From Bacillota bacterium (GTDB lineage: Bacteria; Bacillota_C; Negativicutes; Sporomusales; Sporomusaceae), in assembly GCA_023441125.1 (NCBI GenBank), contig JAEZQV010000434.1, forward strand, positions 1 to 5,416: a stretch of 5,416 nt of DNA, written 5' to 3'. Below are positions 5,171 through 5,416 of the stretch, piece by piece. A program made the position numbers and the translations under genes. How positions within the stretch are numbered: position 1 is the first letter of the stretch; every line of letters starts with the position of its first letter. The notes beneath the pieces were generated by a model. The model was not told the origin of the DNA and searched no databases. It saw nothing but the letters and a program-made list of their open reading frames with translations.

Positions 5171-5416
5171 ATGTATGTGTATAAGACTTTGAGCGCCGGC
5201 GGGCGATTTTGCCACTGGCTGATTGCCGGCTGTATGGCGGTACTGTTCAGTACCGGTTTGTACATTGGCAATCCAGCGTTCATCGGCACACAGGGGACAG
5301 AACCGGCAGTGGCGGTTACGCGGCTGTTTTCCATGGAGACCATCCGGTATATTCATTTTGCTGCGGCCTTTATTTTCTGTGGGGCGCTGCTGCTTCGCCT
5401 TTATCTGGTTTTCACC
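5171..5416 (+). CDS. hyaC: Hydrogenase cytochrome b subunit (partial, runs off right edge)
   Basis: The first 82 residues of an integral-membrane di-haem cytochrome b are visible; the family links group 1 hydrogenases to the quinone pool. The first membrane helix (about residues 15-33) starts with RFCHW, H15 being a likely haem ligand. The second begins at IRYIHF, with H62 as another likely ligand, and continues as a hydrophobic run to the window end. The loop between them (GNPAFIGTQ and onward) matches the periplasmic loop position in the HyaC family. GGAGG (5158-5162) lies eight bases before the ATG, and the gap from the large-subunit stop is 16 bases, so it is the third gene of the operon. 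The remaining two or so helices and the other haem ligands are beyond the window. Confidence 0.9.
   Translation, partial: MYVYKTLSAGGRFCHWLIAGCMAVLFSTGLYIGNPAFIGTQGTEPAVAVTRLFSMETIRYIHFAAAFIFCGALLLRLYLVFT

Overview
The window reads as a piece of chromosome from an anaerobic, hydrogen-metabolising bacterium, most likely a Firmicute of the Negativicutes/Sporomusa type. The grounds are strong AGGAGG-type ribosome binding sites, A/T-rich intergenic DNA next to coding DNA of about 50% GC, and a Tat-exported, membrane-anchored [NiFe] uptake hydrogenase. The taxonomic assignment is inference; no rRNA or other marker gene is present.

Left half (1-1633): a signal-transduction cluster. A response regulator of OmpR/PhoB type runs leftward off the window edge (280 to 1). 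Divergent from it lies a stand-alone CheY-like receiver gene (601-999). A 32-codon ORF (999-1097) is coupled to its stop codon; it carries a histidine-kinase H-box-like motif and ends at a TAG, after which the same frame stays open to 1181. Then comes an unrecognised 113-residue protein (1292-1633). The receiver gene and the 113-residue gene are each preceded by four 7-bp units repeated every 11 bp (488-527 and 1183-1222), followed exactly 10 bp later by a matching -10 element (TACTAT or TACGAT). That is the geometry of promoters activated by PhoB/OmpR-family regulators. A third, shorter copy (379-396) lies upstream of the divergent regulator gene and shares 17 identical bases with the 1183 site. 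The simplest reading is a small regulon controlled by one OmpR-family regulator, perhaps the one encoded at 1-280.

Middle (1634-2105): about 470 bp without a convincing intact gene. It holds a possible terminator, a coding-like remnant ending at 1899, overlapping palindromes, and an A/T-rich promoter region for the hydrogenase genes.

Right half (2154-5416): a three-gene hydrogenase operon. It encodes a small subunit with a Tat signal and three Fe-S clusters (2154-3275), a large subunit with the Ni-Fe site (3277-5154), and the start of a di-haem cytochrome b subunit (5171 to the window end). Electrons from periplasmic H2 would pass from the Ni-Fe site through the small-subunit clusters to cytochrome b and the quinone pool. 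The proximal cluster has the standard four cysteines, so this is not the oxygen-tolerant six-cysteine type.
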